This document shows, piece by piece, positions 17,250 through 25,970 of a stretch of DNA of 64,000 bases. Source of the stretch: Agreia sp. COWG (lineage in GTDB: Bacteria; Actinomycetota; Actinomycetes; Actinomycetales; Microbacteriaceae); assembly GCF_904528075.1 (NCBI RefSeq), contig NZ_LR882035.1, positions 2,976,001 to 3,040,000 of the forward strand. The letters are read 5' to 3'. Each line of letters opens with the position of its first letter. Position 1 is the stretch's first letter. Position numbers and translations under genes: made by a program. The notes under the pieces are model-generated. The model did not search any database and was not told the DNA's origin. It was given only the letters and a program-made list of their open reading frames with translations.

Positions 17250-18224
17250 TCAGCTGGCGGGCGTCGCCGGCACCACGTCCCAGTGCTCGCGGATGAGGTT
17301 GTCGTCTACCCGAAAGATGTCCGCGGCCAGGAACGGGTCGCTGGCCTTGGCGCCGACGCTCTGCGAGAAGATCCAGACCAGGTCACCGTCCGACAGTGAG
17401 ATCGTGGCCTCCTGCGGCGGGAACTGCCCGGAGCCCGAGAAGAAGCCCTTGAGCGCGGCGGTTCCGTTGGGGGCGACCGGGTTGTGCTGCAGGTAGTTCG
17501 GGTCGAACGAGCGGTCGAGCACCGATGCATCCTGGTCGCGGAAGAGGGTGTTGTACGCGCCAACAGCGAAGTTTCGGTTGCTCTCCTCCTGTGCCTCGCT
17601 CAGCGAGCCCGGCTTGGCCGCGTTCGCATAGAGGTCACTGAACATGGTGTTCGTGTTGCCGCTCGCCGGGGTGCCCGTGGCGATCGCCTGCGAGAACGAC
17701 CAGCGCTCGACGACCTTGCCGTCGGTCACGCGGAACAGGTCGACCGCGGCCTCGCCGGTGCGCTCGTCGGCGGGGTCGGAGGCGAGCTGCCAGTGCACCG
17801 CCACGAGATCGCCGTCGGCCGCCACGTGCTTCACGACGGCCTGCGCATTCGCGACGCGCGTGTGCGCCGCGGTGAACTGGGCGAGCAGACCGCCCGGCCC
17901 GGCAGTCAGGCCCGCGCCGTGAACGACGGCGTCGGAGGCGACGATCTTGTTCGCCGCAGCGATCGACGAAGCCGACGACGGGTCGGCAAAGACGTCGGTG
18001 AACAGCGAGAGCACGATCTTCTGGTTGGCAGCCTCGGTCGTCGAGTCCGAGCGATCGGCGCCCGTGCCTCCGTTCGCGACGGTGCCGGCGGCCGCGGCTT
18101 CGACCACGGCGGCCGTCGTCGAGCCGGATGTGTCGGTGCCGGTCGCCGACGACGGCCCGGCGGCCGAGCATCCGGCGAGTATGGCAACGCCCGCGGCAGC
18201 GGCGGCGACACGAGTGACCAACAT
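17250..18224 (-). CDS. Lipoprotein with two SnoaL/NTF2-like domains
   Basis: 324 residues from ATG 18224, preceded by GAAGG; an upstream ATG at 18248 lies inside an operator palindrome. Lipobox LAGC near residue 19, then an Ala/Ser/Thr-rich linker and two tandem SnoaL-like cone folds (about 65-190 and 200-320), the first with VAVHWQLASDP and VDLFRVTDGKVVERW, the second with LQHNPVAPNG and ADIFRVDDNLIREHWDVV. SnoaL domains act as polyketide cyclases or ligand-binding proteins; function of this surface form is unknown. Confidence 0.85.
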   Translation of the reverse strand: MLVTRVAAAAAGVAILAGCSAAGPSSATGTDTSGSTTAAVVEAAAAGTVANGGTGADRSDSTTEAANQKIVLSLFTDVFADPSSASSIAAANKIVASDAVVHGAGLTAGPGGLLAQFTAAHTRVANAQAVVKHVAADGDLVAVHWQLASDPADERTGEAAVDLFRVTDGKVVERWSFSQAIATGTPASGNTNTMFSDLYANAAKPGSLSEAQEESNRNFAVGAYNTLFRDQDASVLDRSFDPNYLQHNPVAPNGTAALKGFFSGSGQFPPQEATISLSDGDLVWIFSQSVGAKASDPFLAADIFRVDDNLIREHWDVVPATPAS

Positions 18225-18238
18225 GAGAGACCTTCGAT

Positions 18239-18256
18239 TAGTTGTCATGACAACTA
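18239..18256. promoter_or_regulatory. 18-bp perfect palindrome upstream of the SnoaL lipoprotein
   Basis: TAGTTGTCATGACAACTA is a perfect 18-bp dyad located 15 bp before the lipoprotein start, in an AT-richer pocket. Symmetry and place fit a MarR/TetR-class operator. No regulator gene is adjacent, so the binding protein is encoded elsewhere. Confidence 0.7.
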
Positions 18257-18332
18257 TTTTTCACCGGTCGACTGGGAAGCACCCGACAATTACATGAAGC
18301 GAACCCGGCAATAGCTGCGACAGGTTGGGCCG

Positions 18333-18794
18333 ATGACCACGCCGCCTGCCCCCGCCCCTGCGTCTGCCCCCGGCCCCGAGCCCTCCCTTGTCCCAGAGCT
18401 TCTCGTCGACGATCTCGATCGCAGCCTCGCCTTCTGGCGCGACACCTGCGGCTTCGAGGTGGCATACGCGCGCCCCGAGGAGCGTTTCGCGTACATCCGG
18501 CTCGGCTCGGCGCACCTCATGCTCGAAGAGATCGGCGACGGTCGCCACTGGGTGACCGGCCCGCTCGAGGCGCCATTCGGCCGCGGCATCAACTTTCAGA
18601 TCAGCGTGCCGGATGCCGCCGAACTCGCCGCCTCCCTCGCCGCCGCGGGCGTCTCGTTCTACCTGCCGTTGGAAACCAACTGGTATCGCATCGGCGCCGA
18701 GGAAGCCGGTGTCGAGCAGTTCCTCGTGACCGATCCCGACGGCTACCTCGTGAGATTCCAGTCGTCGCTGGGCAGGCGCCCCTCCGCGAGCTGA
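18333..18794 (+). CDS. VOC protein, bleomycin-resistance-like
   Basis: 153 residues. After a Pro/Ala-rich leader (1-20), LLVDDLDRSLAFWRDTCGFEVAYARPEERFAYIRLGSAHLMLEE and the C-terminal FLVTDPDGYLVRFQSS mark a two-module VOC fold of the bleomycin resistance protein type, which sequesters drugs in a dimer cleft. The E/H metal ligands of glyoxalase are not evident, favouring a binding rather than catalytic role. The gene is divergent from the SnoaL lipoprotein gene, and the shared gap holds the 18-bp palindrome. Confidence 0.85.
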   Translation: MTTPPAPAPASAPGPEPSLVPELLVDDLDRSLAFWRDTCGFEVAYARPEERFAYIRLGSAHLMLEEIGDGRHWVTGPLEAPFGRGINFQISVPDAAELAASLAAAGVSFYLPLETNWYRIGAEEAGVEQFLVTDPDGYLVRFQSSLGRRPSAS

Positions 18795-18945
18795 CGCCAG
18801 ATGCTTCTCCGGCGCCCCCGAAGCGCACTTCGCGTCACCTCGCCAACCTCCAATCGCCACGAGTTGACGCCAGATGCTCCTCCAGAGCAAAAGAAGCGCA
18901 CTTCGCGTCACCTCGCGCACGGCGAACAGCACTTCGCGTCATCTC
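18792..18945. repeat. REP-like direct repeats with internal dyads
   Basis: Two about 52-nt copies begin at 18792 and 18865 (73-bp period), sharing TGACGCCAGATGC at the left and GCGCACTTCGCGTCACCTCG at the right; TGACGC and GCGTCA can pair, so each copy is also a hairpin. A third partial copy, AACAGCACTTCGCGTCATCTC, is at 18925-18945 and matches 19 of 21 bases at 5405-5425. They sit between convergent genes. Confidence 0.7.
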
Positions 18946-18995
18946 GCGGCGTCGGAACTCCCGGCGGACCGCCCGGGCTCCCGTCCGGCGGGAGC

Positions 18996-19808
18996 TCAGC
19001 GCTCGGCGTCGAGGCGGCCCACGTACATCGAATCGTGCAGCTCCGCGACGTGCGCCGCCGCCAGCCTGCTCGCTTCGGCCGCGTCGACGTTCGTCAGAGC
19101 CTCCACCAGAAGCAGGTGCTCGGCGTTCGAGCGCTTCAGATACTCGAGCCGGTAGGGAATGAAGTACTCGTACAGCTCGTACGACACCCGTCGATGAAGC
19201 TCCGCGGCGCCCGGCGCGTGGGCGGCCGCCGCCAGAGTGTCATGGAAAGCGGCGTCGGCCTCGCGAAACTCCGCCCAGTCCCTGGCCGCATCCATTCGCC
19301 CGACGCACTCCGCGAGGGCGCCGAGCTCGGCGTCGGTTCGGGCCGAGCTCGCCAGGGCCGCGAGTCCCGCCTCGAGAACAGCACGCTGGTCGATGAGGGC
19401 ATGCACACGAGCGGCATCCTCGCGATACGCGTCGAGCGCCGCACCAGCCGTACCAGCCGCGGCGAGCGCGGCGCCACTCGCGGCCGTCGGGGCACCCGCG
19501 ACGAAGGTTCCGCCCGAGGCACCCCGCACCCTCGTGACGACGCCCTCGGCGTCGAGCAGCCGATACGCCCGGCGCGCGGTCATCTCGCTCACCGCGAAGG
19601 CGCGGGCGGTCTCCGCCGGAGTGGGCAGCCGCTGACCCGGCGAGAGCATGCCGAGCGTCACTCCGAGCCAGATGCGCGCCCGCACGGTGTCGACCGCCGA
19701 CGTGCGGCGGATGGCACCCAGGGCAGGCGACTCCAGTCCGTGCGACCCCACACCGGACGGCCCGACACCGTACGACCCCACACCGTGCGCCGCCCCCTCG
19801 TCAGTCAT
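18996..19808 (-). CDS. GntR-family regulator, FCD (FadR-type) domain
   Basis: 270 residues. An N-terminal Gly-Val-Gly-Ser repeat (about 8-24) precedes a winged helix (about 40-105: LSPGQRLPTPAETARAFAVSEMTARRAYRLLDAEGVVTRV) and an all-helical FCD effector domain (about 130-260) with the typical AFHDTLAAAAHAPGAAELHRR segment. Third gene of the nitrilase-permease-GntR operon (29-bp gap), so it most likely senses the imported or hydrolysed compound and controls the operon through the AGATCA dyad at 22271-22285. Confidence 0.9.
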   Translation of the reverse strand: MTDEGAAHGVGSYGVGPSGVGSHGLESPALGAIRRTSAVDTVRARIWLGVTLGMLSPGQRLPTPAETARAFAVSEMTARRAYRLLDAEGVVTRVRGASGGTFVAGAPTAASGAALAAAGTAGAALDAYREDAARVHALIDQRAVLEAGLAALASSARTDAELGALAECVGRMDAARDWAEFREADAAFHDTLAAAAHAPGAAELHRRVSYELYEYFIPYRLEYLKRSNAEHLLLVEALTNVDAAEASRLAAAHVAELHDSMYVGRLDAER

Positions 19809-19837
19809 GGATGCGCCCCGCCCGCCCGCTGGCCGGC

Positions 19838-21361
19838 TCAGTCGCGCGACGCGGCGGCATCCGGCGCACCGGCCGAGGCCGAGGCCGAGGCCGACGCGTT
19901 GGCCGACGCCGACGCGTTCAGCGACGCCTCAGCGGCGATCCCCCGGTCGAGCCGAAACCGGGCACCCAGAGCGACGCCCAGCACGAGCGCCACGACCGGG
20001 ATCAGGGCGAGCACCGTGCTGACGAGCTCGCTTCCGCCGGTCACGAGAGTGAAGTTCGACAACACCAACCACATGGCCACGATGAGCCCGAGCACGGCGA
20101 GCACCGGGAACACCCGTGCCCCGGCGAGTCGTCCCGCGGCGAGGGCTGGGCGACGCAGGAAGAAGACGAACACGGCGACCGAGGTGATGAGCATCAGAAT
20201 CACCATGCCCACCGTGGCGACGCCGGCCATCGACCCGAAGACGCCCACCAGGGGGTCGAGCCCGAGCAGAGCGAGCACGGCCAGAACGATCGCTGCCGTC
20301 ACCGTCTGCACGATCGACGACACGGAGGGAGAGTGGTGCTTCGCATCGCGGCGGCCGAGGGCGGCGGGCAGAACGCCCTTGTGCGAGAGGCTGAACTGGT
20401 AGCGGGCGATCACATTGTGGAACGAGAGCACGCAGGCGAACAGGCTGGTGACGAGCAGCACCTGGATGACGTCGCGCATGATCGGCCCCAGGTAGCGGGT
20501 CGCCGTGTCGAGCAGCAGGTTTCCGTCACCGGCGAGCGTCTGTTGCGCGACCGCCACGGCGTTGTTCGCGCCCACTCCCGTGACGAGGGCCCAGCACGAG
20601 ATGGCATAGAAGACGCCGATGATGATCACCGCGATGTAGGTGGCGCGAGGAATGGTCTTCTCTGGATTGCGGGCCTCGTCGCGAAACACCGCGGTGGCCT
20701 CGAAGCCGATGAATCCTGTGAGGGCGAACAGCACGGCCACCCCGAGGCCGGGTGCGAAGATCGTGGCCGGATCGAAGGTCTGCGTCGCGATGCCGCTGTC
20801 GCCACCCGTGGCGAAGATCACCACGTCGAGCACCACGACGACCAGAATCTCGAGCGCCAGCGCCACGCCGAGCACTCGCGCGCTCAGGTCGATGTGGCGG
20901 TAACCCAGCACGGCCACGATCGCCATCGCTGCGAAGGAGTACAGCCACCACGCCACCTCCGGCCCGCCGAAGTAGGTCACCAGATCGCCCACGGCCCAGC
21001 CCATGTAGCCGTACACCCCGACCTGGATCGCGGTATAGGCGACGAGCGCGGTGAATGCGCTGCCGAGCCCGAGGCGAGAGCCGAGCCCGGCCGTGACATA
21101 GGAGAAGAACGCCCCCGCTTCTGTGACGAACGGTGTCATGGTGACAAAGCCGACGGAGAACAACAGCAGGATGACGGCGGCGAGCGCGAATCCGATGGGC
21201 GCTCCTGCGCCGTTGCCGCTTCCGACGGCCAGCGGAACGTTGCCGCCGATGACGGTGAGGGGTGCCGCGGCGGCGATCACCATGAACACGATGGAGCGGG
21301 TTCCGAGCTGCCCCTCGAGGCGCGTGGGCGATGCCGTATCGGATGTGGGCGAGGCGGTCAT
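19838..21361 (-). CDS. APC-superfamily amino acid/amine permease
   Basis: 507 residues, about 12 hydrophobic helices. The first helix segment APLTVIGGNVPLAVGSGNGAGAP and the helix 2/6 patterns (GFIGFEATAVFRDEARNPEKTIPRA) are characteristic of the APC amino acid-polyamine-organocation transporters. The start at 21361 gives a normal 30-residue cytoplasmic leader; an upstream extension is Arg-rich and out of character. Sits 41 bp behind the nitrilase gene and 29 bp before the GntR gene, implying uptake of the nitrilase substrate, perhaps an amine or amide. Confidence 0.9.
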   Translation of the reverse strand: MTASPTSDTASPTRLEGQLGTRSIVFMVIAAAAPLTVIGGNVPLAVGSGNGAGAPIGFALAAVILLLFSVGFVTMTPFVTEAGAFFSYVTAGLGSRLGLGSAFTALVAYTAIQVGVYGYMGWAVGDLVTYFGGPEVAWWLYSFAAMAIVAVLGYRHIDLSARVLGVALALEILVVVVLDVVIFATGGDSGIATQTFDPATIFAPGLGVAVLFALTGFIGFEATAVFRDEARNPEKTIPRATYIAVIIIGVFYAISCWALVTGVGANNAVAVAQQTLAGDGNLLLDTATRYLGPIMRDVIQVLLVTSLFACVLSFHNVIARYQFSLSHKGVLPAALGRRDAKHHSPSVSSIVQTVTAAIVLAVLALLGLDPLVGVFGSMAGVATVGMVILMLITSVAVFVFFLRRPALAAGRLAGARVFPVLAVLGLIVAMWLVLSNFTLVTGGSELVSTVLALIPVVALVLGVALGARFRLDRGIAAEASLNASASANASASASASAGAPDAAASRD

Positions 21362-21402
21362 GAGCTGCTTTCTGTCGGGTGGGGCGTCAGTACAGTTCGG
21401 TT

Positions 21403-22233
21403 TCAGTACAGATCGGGGCGGCGGTCGTCGAGATAGGGGTTGGCGCGCCGGGCGCGAGTGGTCGCATCCGGATCGATGGTGGCGACCAGCAGGCCGGCGT
21501 CGAGGCCACCGAGGGCGGCGAGGCGCTCGCCATCCGGCCCGACGATGCTCGAGCGGCCCACGTAGCGCAACTCGCCCTCGAAACCCGTGCGGTTCACATA
21601 GGCGATGTGCACCTGGTTCTCCCACGCGCGCACCGGAATGAGGCGCTCGGCGATGTGAGCGAACGGCTCCATCTGGGCGGTCGGCACGATCACCGCGTCG
21701 ACGCCCGCGAGCGCCGCGGCCCGCACCGTCTCGGGAAACTCGACGTCGTAGCAGATGAGAAAACCGAGGCGCACGCCGTCGACCTCGATGGGCTCGGGCA
21801 GGGCCTCGCCGGCGACGAAGAGGCCGCGGTCGAGCTCGCCGAAGAGGTGCGTCTTGTTGTAGCGGGTGAGCTCGGTGCCGTGGGCATCGATGACGACGAG
21901 AGAGTTGTGGATGCCGCGGGGCTGGCCCGTCGACGCAGCAGCCGAGGTTCCGGGCCGGGTCTCAGGCGATGTCTCGACCGGGAGAGGCAGCCCCGCCACG
22001 ATCGAGATTCCGACCTGCCGGGCGATGCGTGCGACGCGGGAGGGCAGATCCTGCGCGGCCAATTCCTCGAGGCTGCCGTCGATGTTGTACCCGGTCACGA
22101 ACATCTCGGGCGTGACGAGCATCGTCGCCCCACGGTCGACTGCCTCGCGCGCCGCCGTCTCGATGATGGCGAGGTTCGCCTCGACGTCACCGGCGACGCC
22201 GGCGTGTTGGAGTCCTGCAACGGTCAGAGTCAT
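21403..22233 (-). CDS. Carbon-nitrogen hydrolase (nitrilase superfamily amidase)
   Basis: 276 residues, full length for the family. The triad is complete: E43 (TPEMF), K127 (YNKTHLF) and C161 (ICYDVEFPE). The overall features match aliphatic amidase/omega-amidase or N-carbamoyl amidase branches rather than true nitrilases. With the co-transcribed APC permease and GntR regulator it forms a small uptake-and-hydrolysis operon for an amide-type nitrogen source. Cytosolic; exact substrate unknown. Confidence 0.92.
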   Translation of the reverse strand: MTLTVAGLQHAGVAGDVEANLAIIETAAREAVDRGATMLVTPEMFVTGYNIDGSLEELAAQDLPSRVARIARQVGISIVAGLPLPVETSPETRPGTSAAASTGQPRGIHNSLVVIDAHGTELTRYNKTHLFGELDRGLFVAGEALPEPIEVDGVRLGFLICYDVEFPETVRAAALAGVDAVIVPTAQMEPFAHIAERLIPVRAWENQVHIAYVNRTGFEGELRYVGRSSIVGPDGERLAALGGLDAGLLVATIDPDATTRARRANPYLDDRRPDLY

Positions 22234-22270
22234 ATGTCGGTCCTTCGGGTGGCAACGGAGCCATCCAAAC

Positions 22271-22285
22271 AGATCAGATTGATCT
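22271..22285. promoter_or_regulatory. Candidate GntR operator upstream of the nitrilase operon
   Basis: AGATCA-GAT-TGATCT, perfect 6-bp arms with a 3-bp centre, 38 bp upstream of the nitrilase start. The size and A/T-flanked GATC half-sites fit FCD-type GntR operators. Regulator assignment is inference. Confidence 0.6.
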
Positions 22286-22338
22286 ATTCGATTTCGACCA
22301 CGTTACAAGCTCGTGACGGCGGGCCATAGGATTTTCGA

Positions 22339-23529
22339 GTGCCCCTCCAACCGCTGTACCTCGAGTGGCTGCACGAACCCGACGGCAGAGTTCTGCGCGC
22401 CAGGTCTGCCAATCTGCGGCAAGCGCGAGCCACCTGGCACACGAGCCTGCCGCTGGTGCTCGGCCACCTGAACGCCGCGTCGATGCTCTGGTACCTCAGC
22501 ATCGCGCTGATCTCGATCGACATTCAGATCGACAATCGGCACGACGGACAGGTGCTGTGGGACGACGCGGGCAGCCTGGCCTGGATGGTCGGAATCCTCG
22601 TGGCGTGGCTCGCCGTCACCGCCCGGGTCCGGCGCAGGATGCGCACGGGCACGCGCGCGAAAGAGCTCGTCACCGAGTGGCGACAGAACCTCACCGCTCT
22701 CGCCAACGGCTTCGAGCCGAGACCCTCGCAGCACGCCACTTTCACATCGATGATCACCGCAGACCGCGAGACCGTGCACGAGAACCCGCGCTTCACGGCA
22801 TCCGGCCTCGAATTCGGCTCTCTCACCACAATGCGACCGGGCAGCCCGACCTGGCACTACCTGGCCGTGACCCTGCCAGCACCGCTGCCGCACCTCGTTC
22901 TCGACGCCACCTCGAACAACACCTCGCGAAGCGACCTGCCCACGGGCTTCGAACGCCTGCAGCGCATCTCGCTCGAGGGGGACTTCGACCGGGCTTTCGC
23001 GACCTACGCCCCCGTAGACGGGCGTGCCGACGCCCTCTACGTGCTCTCACCGGAGGTGATGGCCGCCCTGGTCGAGTTCGCCGGCGACTACAACGTCGAG
23101 ATCGTCGACGACACCCTCGTGTTCTTCACGGCGGCCCCCACGAACTTCACGGATGAGCAGACGTGGAATGCCGTCCACACGCTCGTCGACGCGGTGGTTC
23201 CGCTTTTCGTGCACCGCACACAACGTTTCGTCGATGAACGGCTGCCCCGACCGCATCGATCGCTTCTGCCCACCGCGTTCGACGACGGTGTCGCCCAGCC
23301 CGTCGCCCAGCCGACCGCCCGACCCGACGCGCAAGGGCCGCTCACCATCTCACCGGTTCCGCTCATCGCCCGGAGCGGGCGGCGCTTCGTGCCGCAGAAG
23401 CGCCGGCGTCATGTCGGCACGGTGCTGCGTGGCGCGGTCGGCTACACGGCCTACATCGTGGCCTACTTCGTGCCGGTCGTGCTGATCTTCGCCGCCGTGC
23501 TGTCGATCACCGACGGTCGGCCCTCGTAG
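22339..23529 (+). CDS. Membrane protein, DUF3137-like
   Basis: 396 residues, GTG start. Two hydrophobic helices near residues 45-62 and 75-93, a soluble central domain and one C-terminal helix (about 360-385) after a basic stretch (PQKRRRH). The central portion SLEGDFDRAFATYAPVDGRADALYVLSPEVMAALVEF and the preceding LVLDATSNN resemble DUF3137-type proteins, in which the same order of strands is conserved. Function unknown; the topology suggests both ends are membrane-bound with a cytosolic core. Single gene. Confidence 0.65.
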   Translation: MPLQPLYLEWLHEPDGRVLRARSANLRQARATWHTSLPLVLGHLNAASMLWYLSIALISIDIQIDNRHDGQVLWDDAGSLAWMVGILVAWLAVTARVRRRMRTGTRAKELVTEWRQNLTALANGFEPRPSQHATFTSMITADRETVHENPRFTASGLEFGSLTTMRPGSPTWHYLAVTLPAPLPHLVLDATSNNTSRSDLPTGFERLQRISLEGDFDRAFATYAPVDGRADALYVLSPEVMAALVEFAGDYNVEIVDDTLVFFTAAPTNFTDEQTWNAVHTLVDAVVPLFVHRTQRFVDERLPRPHRSLLPTAFDDGVAQPVAQPTARPDAQGPLTISPVPLIARSGRRFVPQKRRRHVGTVLRGAVGYTAYIVAYFVPVVLIFAAVLSITDGRPS

Positions 23530-23601
23530 CCACCTCCGCGGCCGCGGACCATGCGCTCGTGCCAAGCGCAGTGCACGGTGCGCGGTGCCGGATGCCGCGG
23601 C

Positions 23602-23766
23602 TCAGCTGCGGCGAGAACCCTCGCGTTGCTCGCGCACGGCGAGCACGAACAGCGCCGCAGACACGGCGAGGAATGCCGCCCCGAGTGCCCACTGACCTGA
23701 CACCGCGGTGGCGATGGCCGCAATCAGAAACCCCACCGCGCCGATGTACCAAAGAACCGTTGTCAT
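23602..23766 (-). CDS. 54-residue membrane miniprotein
   Basis: Short gene read from ATG 23766: two hydrophobic segments (about residues 4-21 and 26-43) separated by SGQ, then a basic C-terminal tail (REQREGSRRS). GGGTAGGTC immediately precedes the start. The hairpin membrane topology with a positive cytosolic tail is typical of small actinobacterial membrane proteins of unknown role. Not overlapping another credible gene. Confidence 0.65.
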   Translation of the reverse strand: MTTVLWYIGAVGFLIAAIATAVSGQWALGAAFLAVSAALFVLAVREQREGSRRS

Positions 23767-23873
23767 GACCTACCCCCGTCGTCTCAGCACCGTTGCCGCC
23801 ACTAGTGTGCCAGCAGTCGACGGCGGTGTCAGCCCCCTGGGGCGCGGTACGGGCATGGCCCTACGATTCGTAG

Positions 23874-24080
23874 ATGGCCACTGCTGACACGAACCACGAA
23901 CCGGAGAACACGCGGAACGTCGAGATCCCCGAGAATGCGACGTCGGACGGCGGCCTCGCAGACAGCATGCGAAGCATCCGAGGAGTCGGAGAGAGCCGCA
24001 CCGGCGTCGATGCTGACGACACGATCAACCCCGTCTCCCCCACGACCCCGCAGCACGATTCAGGCGACGTCGACAGCTGA
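23874..24080 (+). CDS. Small acidic hydrophilic protein
   Basis: 68 residues, rich in Asp, Glu, Thr, Asn and Ser with no hydrophobic stretch and no Cys; a predicted disordered protein. It fills the space between the miniprotein gene and the sensor kinase gene in the same direction as the kinase. I do not recognise the family and the ribosome site is poor, so this is a moderate call. Confidence 0.45.
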   Translation: MATADTNHEPENTRNVEIPENATSDGGLADSMRSIRGVGESRTGVDADDTINPVSPTTPQHDSGDVDS

Positions 24081-24207
24081 CCCCGACAGTGGGGTGGGCG
24101 GTGCGAGCGCGCGCTTCGTTTTTGGCCGCGCCCGCCGCCCCGCATCGTGGATGATGGTGTCACTGAACGCAACTCCCGTCCGGGTAGCGTGACGATGGGG
24201 GGCCTTC

Positions 24208-25881
24208 GTGCCGATGATCGAGATGGAACCGACCGTACGAGGTCGGTTGAAGATGCTGGCCGGCGCGCAACTACCGCTGCTGGTGGGCACCGCCTTCGTG
24301 GCCGCGCTGGTGGCACTGTCGACGCCGATACGATCACACACCGGTTTTCTCACGGCCGGTCTCGTGGTCATCGGGCTCGTCTCGATCGTGGCTGCGATCG
24401 TGCCCTGGGAACGGCGGAACAAAAACCTGCTGATCGGCGTCGCCGTGGTCGACATCGTGGGCGTCGCACTCATTCGCACCGATCTGATCTCCATCCTGCC
24501 GTCGGCCGGCATGCTCGCGATCTTCCCCATCCTGTGGCTCTCGTACAGCTTCAACCGCGCGATCATCGCGGTCGCCATCGCGGGGGCGTTCTTCATCAGC
24601 ACGCTCGGTTTCGTGATCGAGGGCACCTGGCCGTCGACGGTGCTGGAGTGGGCGAACATCGTCACCCTGCCCGTGCTGATCGTCGGCGTGGCGATCGTGG
24701 TGAACGGAGCGGCCGCCAGGCTGCGACGAAACAGGCGGAACCTCAAGGCGGCAAGCGACGCGCAGGCGGAGGCTCTTCGGCAGTCGATGGACAATGAGCT
24801 CCTCTCCCGGGCCATCCTCGACACGGTGAACGCCGGAGTCGCCTTCTACGACAGCGACAGCCGTCTCGTCGTCGCCAATCGCCTTGCCTCAGACATGGTC
24901 GGGATCGTCGGTTTTCGCCTCGATGAGCCGCCGTACGCGGGTGAGGATGTGCTCGCCGCCGATCGCTCCACCCCCATCCCGTTCGACGAGCAGATCATTC
25001 CTCGCGCACTCCGGGGCGAGATCGTGAAAGATCACCTCGAATGGCTCGGCCCCGCCGACCAGCAGATCGCCATCCTCGCGTCGGCCAACCGGGTACACCG
25101 TGCCGACGGTGCGCTTCTCGGAACGGTGATCGCCGCCTACGACATCACCGAACTCGCCCACGCCATCACGCTTCGAGAGGAGTTTCTCAGCACCGTGTCG
25201 CACGAACTGCGAACGCCGCTGACAAACATCATCGGCTACCTCGAGCTGCTCGAAGACGGCCTCGACCCCGCCGACAGCGCGAGCGAGGGCTACCTGGCCG
25301 TGATCAATCGCAACGTCGACAGCCTGAACGACCGCATCAAGGAACTGCTCGCGGCGACCACCACCGACGCCCCTCTCGACCGCGTCGTGACCGATGTGAG
25401 CTCCCTTGTCGAGTCGGTCGTCTCCGGCCTCGCCAGCACGGCCGAGGGGCGCGGCCAGCTCTTCCTGGTCAGCCGAAGCCACGGAGGGCAAGCAGACCCG
25501 AAGACAGAGACCGAGACACCCGCCGACACCACGGCCCTGATCGACGCCGACCGCCTGGGTCGGGCCCTGCACGAGGTGATCGACAACGCGCTCAAGTTCA
25601 GCCCACCCGATTCGACCGTCACGATCACGCAGCAGTTCACGTCGGATTCGGCCATGATCACCGTCTCGGACACGGGTCCCGGCCTCGATCGCGGCGAGCA
25701 GAGTCAGATGTTCGACCGCTTCTACCGAACACCGCACGCGAGAAGCAACGCCATTCAGGGGTTCGGGCTCGGGCTCACACTGGCCAAGAACACCGTCGCG
25801 GCGCACGGCGGTCGCGTGCACGTGACGAGCGCCCCCGGCGAGGGCACCGCTCTCACCATCACGCTACCCAGGGGCTCGTAG
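24208..25881 (+). CDS. Orphan membrane sensor histidine kinase with PAS domain
   Basis: 557 residues, GTG start after a GGGGGG run. Five or so membrane helices (about 18-165), a short coiled linker, a PAS-like domain (about 190-315), a HisKA dimerisation helix with phospho-acceptor H332 in SHELRTPLTN, and a HATPase_c domain with N box EVIDNALKFSP, G1 DTGPGLD, F FDRFYR and G2 GLGLTLAKN. All catalytic motifs are intact. No response-regulator gene is adjacent on either side. The next transcription unit (25971) has three 11-bp-pitch direct repeats upstream, as OmpR/PhoB regulators use, so that unit is a candidate target. Confidence 0.92.
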   Translation: MPMIEMEPTVRGRLKMLAGAQLPLLVGTAFVAALVALSTPIRSHTGFLTAGLVVIGLVSIVAAIVPWERRNKNLLIGVAVVDIVGVALIRTDLISILPSAGMLAIFPILWLSYSFNRAIIAVAIAGAFFISTLGFVIEGTWPSTVLEWANIVTLPVLIVGVAIVVNGAAARLRRNRRNLKAASDAQAEALRQSMDNELLSRAILDTVNAGVAFYDSDSRLVVANRLASDMVGIVGFRLDEPPYAGEDVLAADRSTPIPFDEQIIPRALRGEIVKDHLEWLGPADQQIAILASANRVHRADGALLGTVIAAYDITELAHAITLREEFLSTVSHELRTPLTNIIGYLELLEDGLDPADSASEGYLAVINRNVDSLNDRIKELLAATTTDAPLDRVVTDVSSLVESVVSGLASTAEGRGQLFLVSRSHGGQADPKTETETPADTTALIDADRLGRALHEVIDNALKFSPPDSTVTITQQFTSDSAMITVSDTGPGLDRGEQSQMFDRFYRTPHARSNAIQGFGLGLTLAKNTVAAHGGRVHVTSAPGEGTALTITLPRGS

Positions 25882-25884
25882 CCA

Positions 25885-25917
25885 GCTCATAGATATGTCA
25901 TAGAACGCTCATAGCGC
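25885..25917. promoter_or_regulatory. Three 11-bp-pitch direct repeats (OmpR/PhoB-type)
   Basis: GCTCATAGATA, TGTCATAGAAC and GCTCATAGCGC follow each other without gap; the TCATAG core recurs at 25887, 25898 and 25909. Head-to-tail repeats on exactly one helical turn are how OmpR/PhoB-family response regulators bind. It begins 4 bp after the kinase stop and ends 53 bp before the dioxygenase-fold gene. Confidence 0.65.
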
Positions 25918-25970
25918 CCTCGTGGAGTCTGACTTTCGAACCGATCGTCACCACAACGTGAGAGGCAGCG

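Noticed and set aside
24081..24207. Search for a response regulator near the kinase
   Set aside because: No receiver-domain gene was found between 23530 and 28700 on either strand; the kinase is an orphan within this window.
25885..25917. Terminator for the sensor kinase
   Set aside because: The repeats are direct, not inverted, and cannot form a stem.
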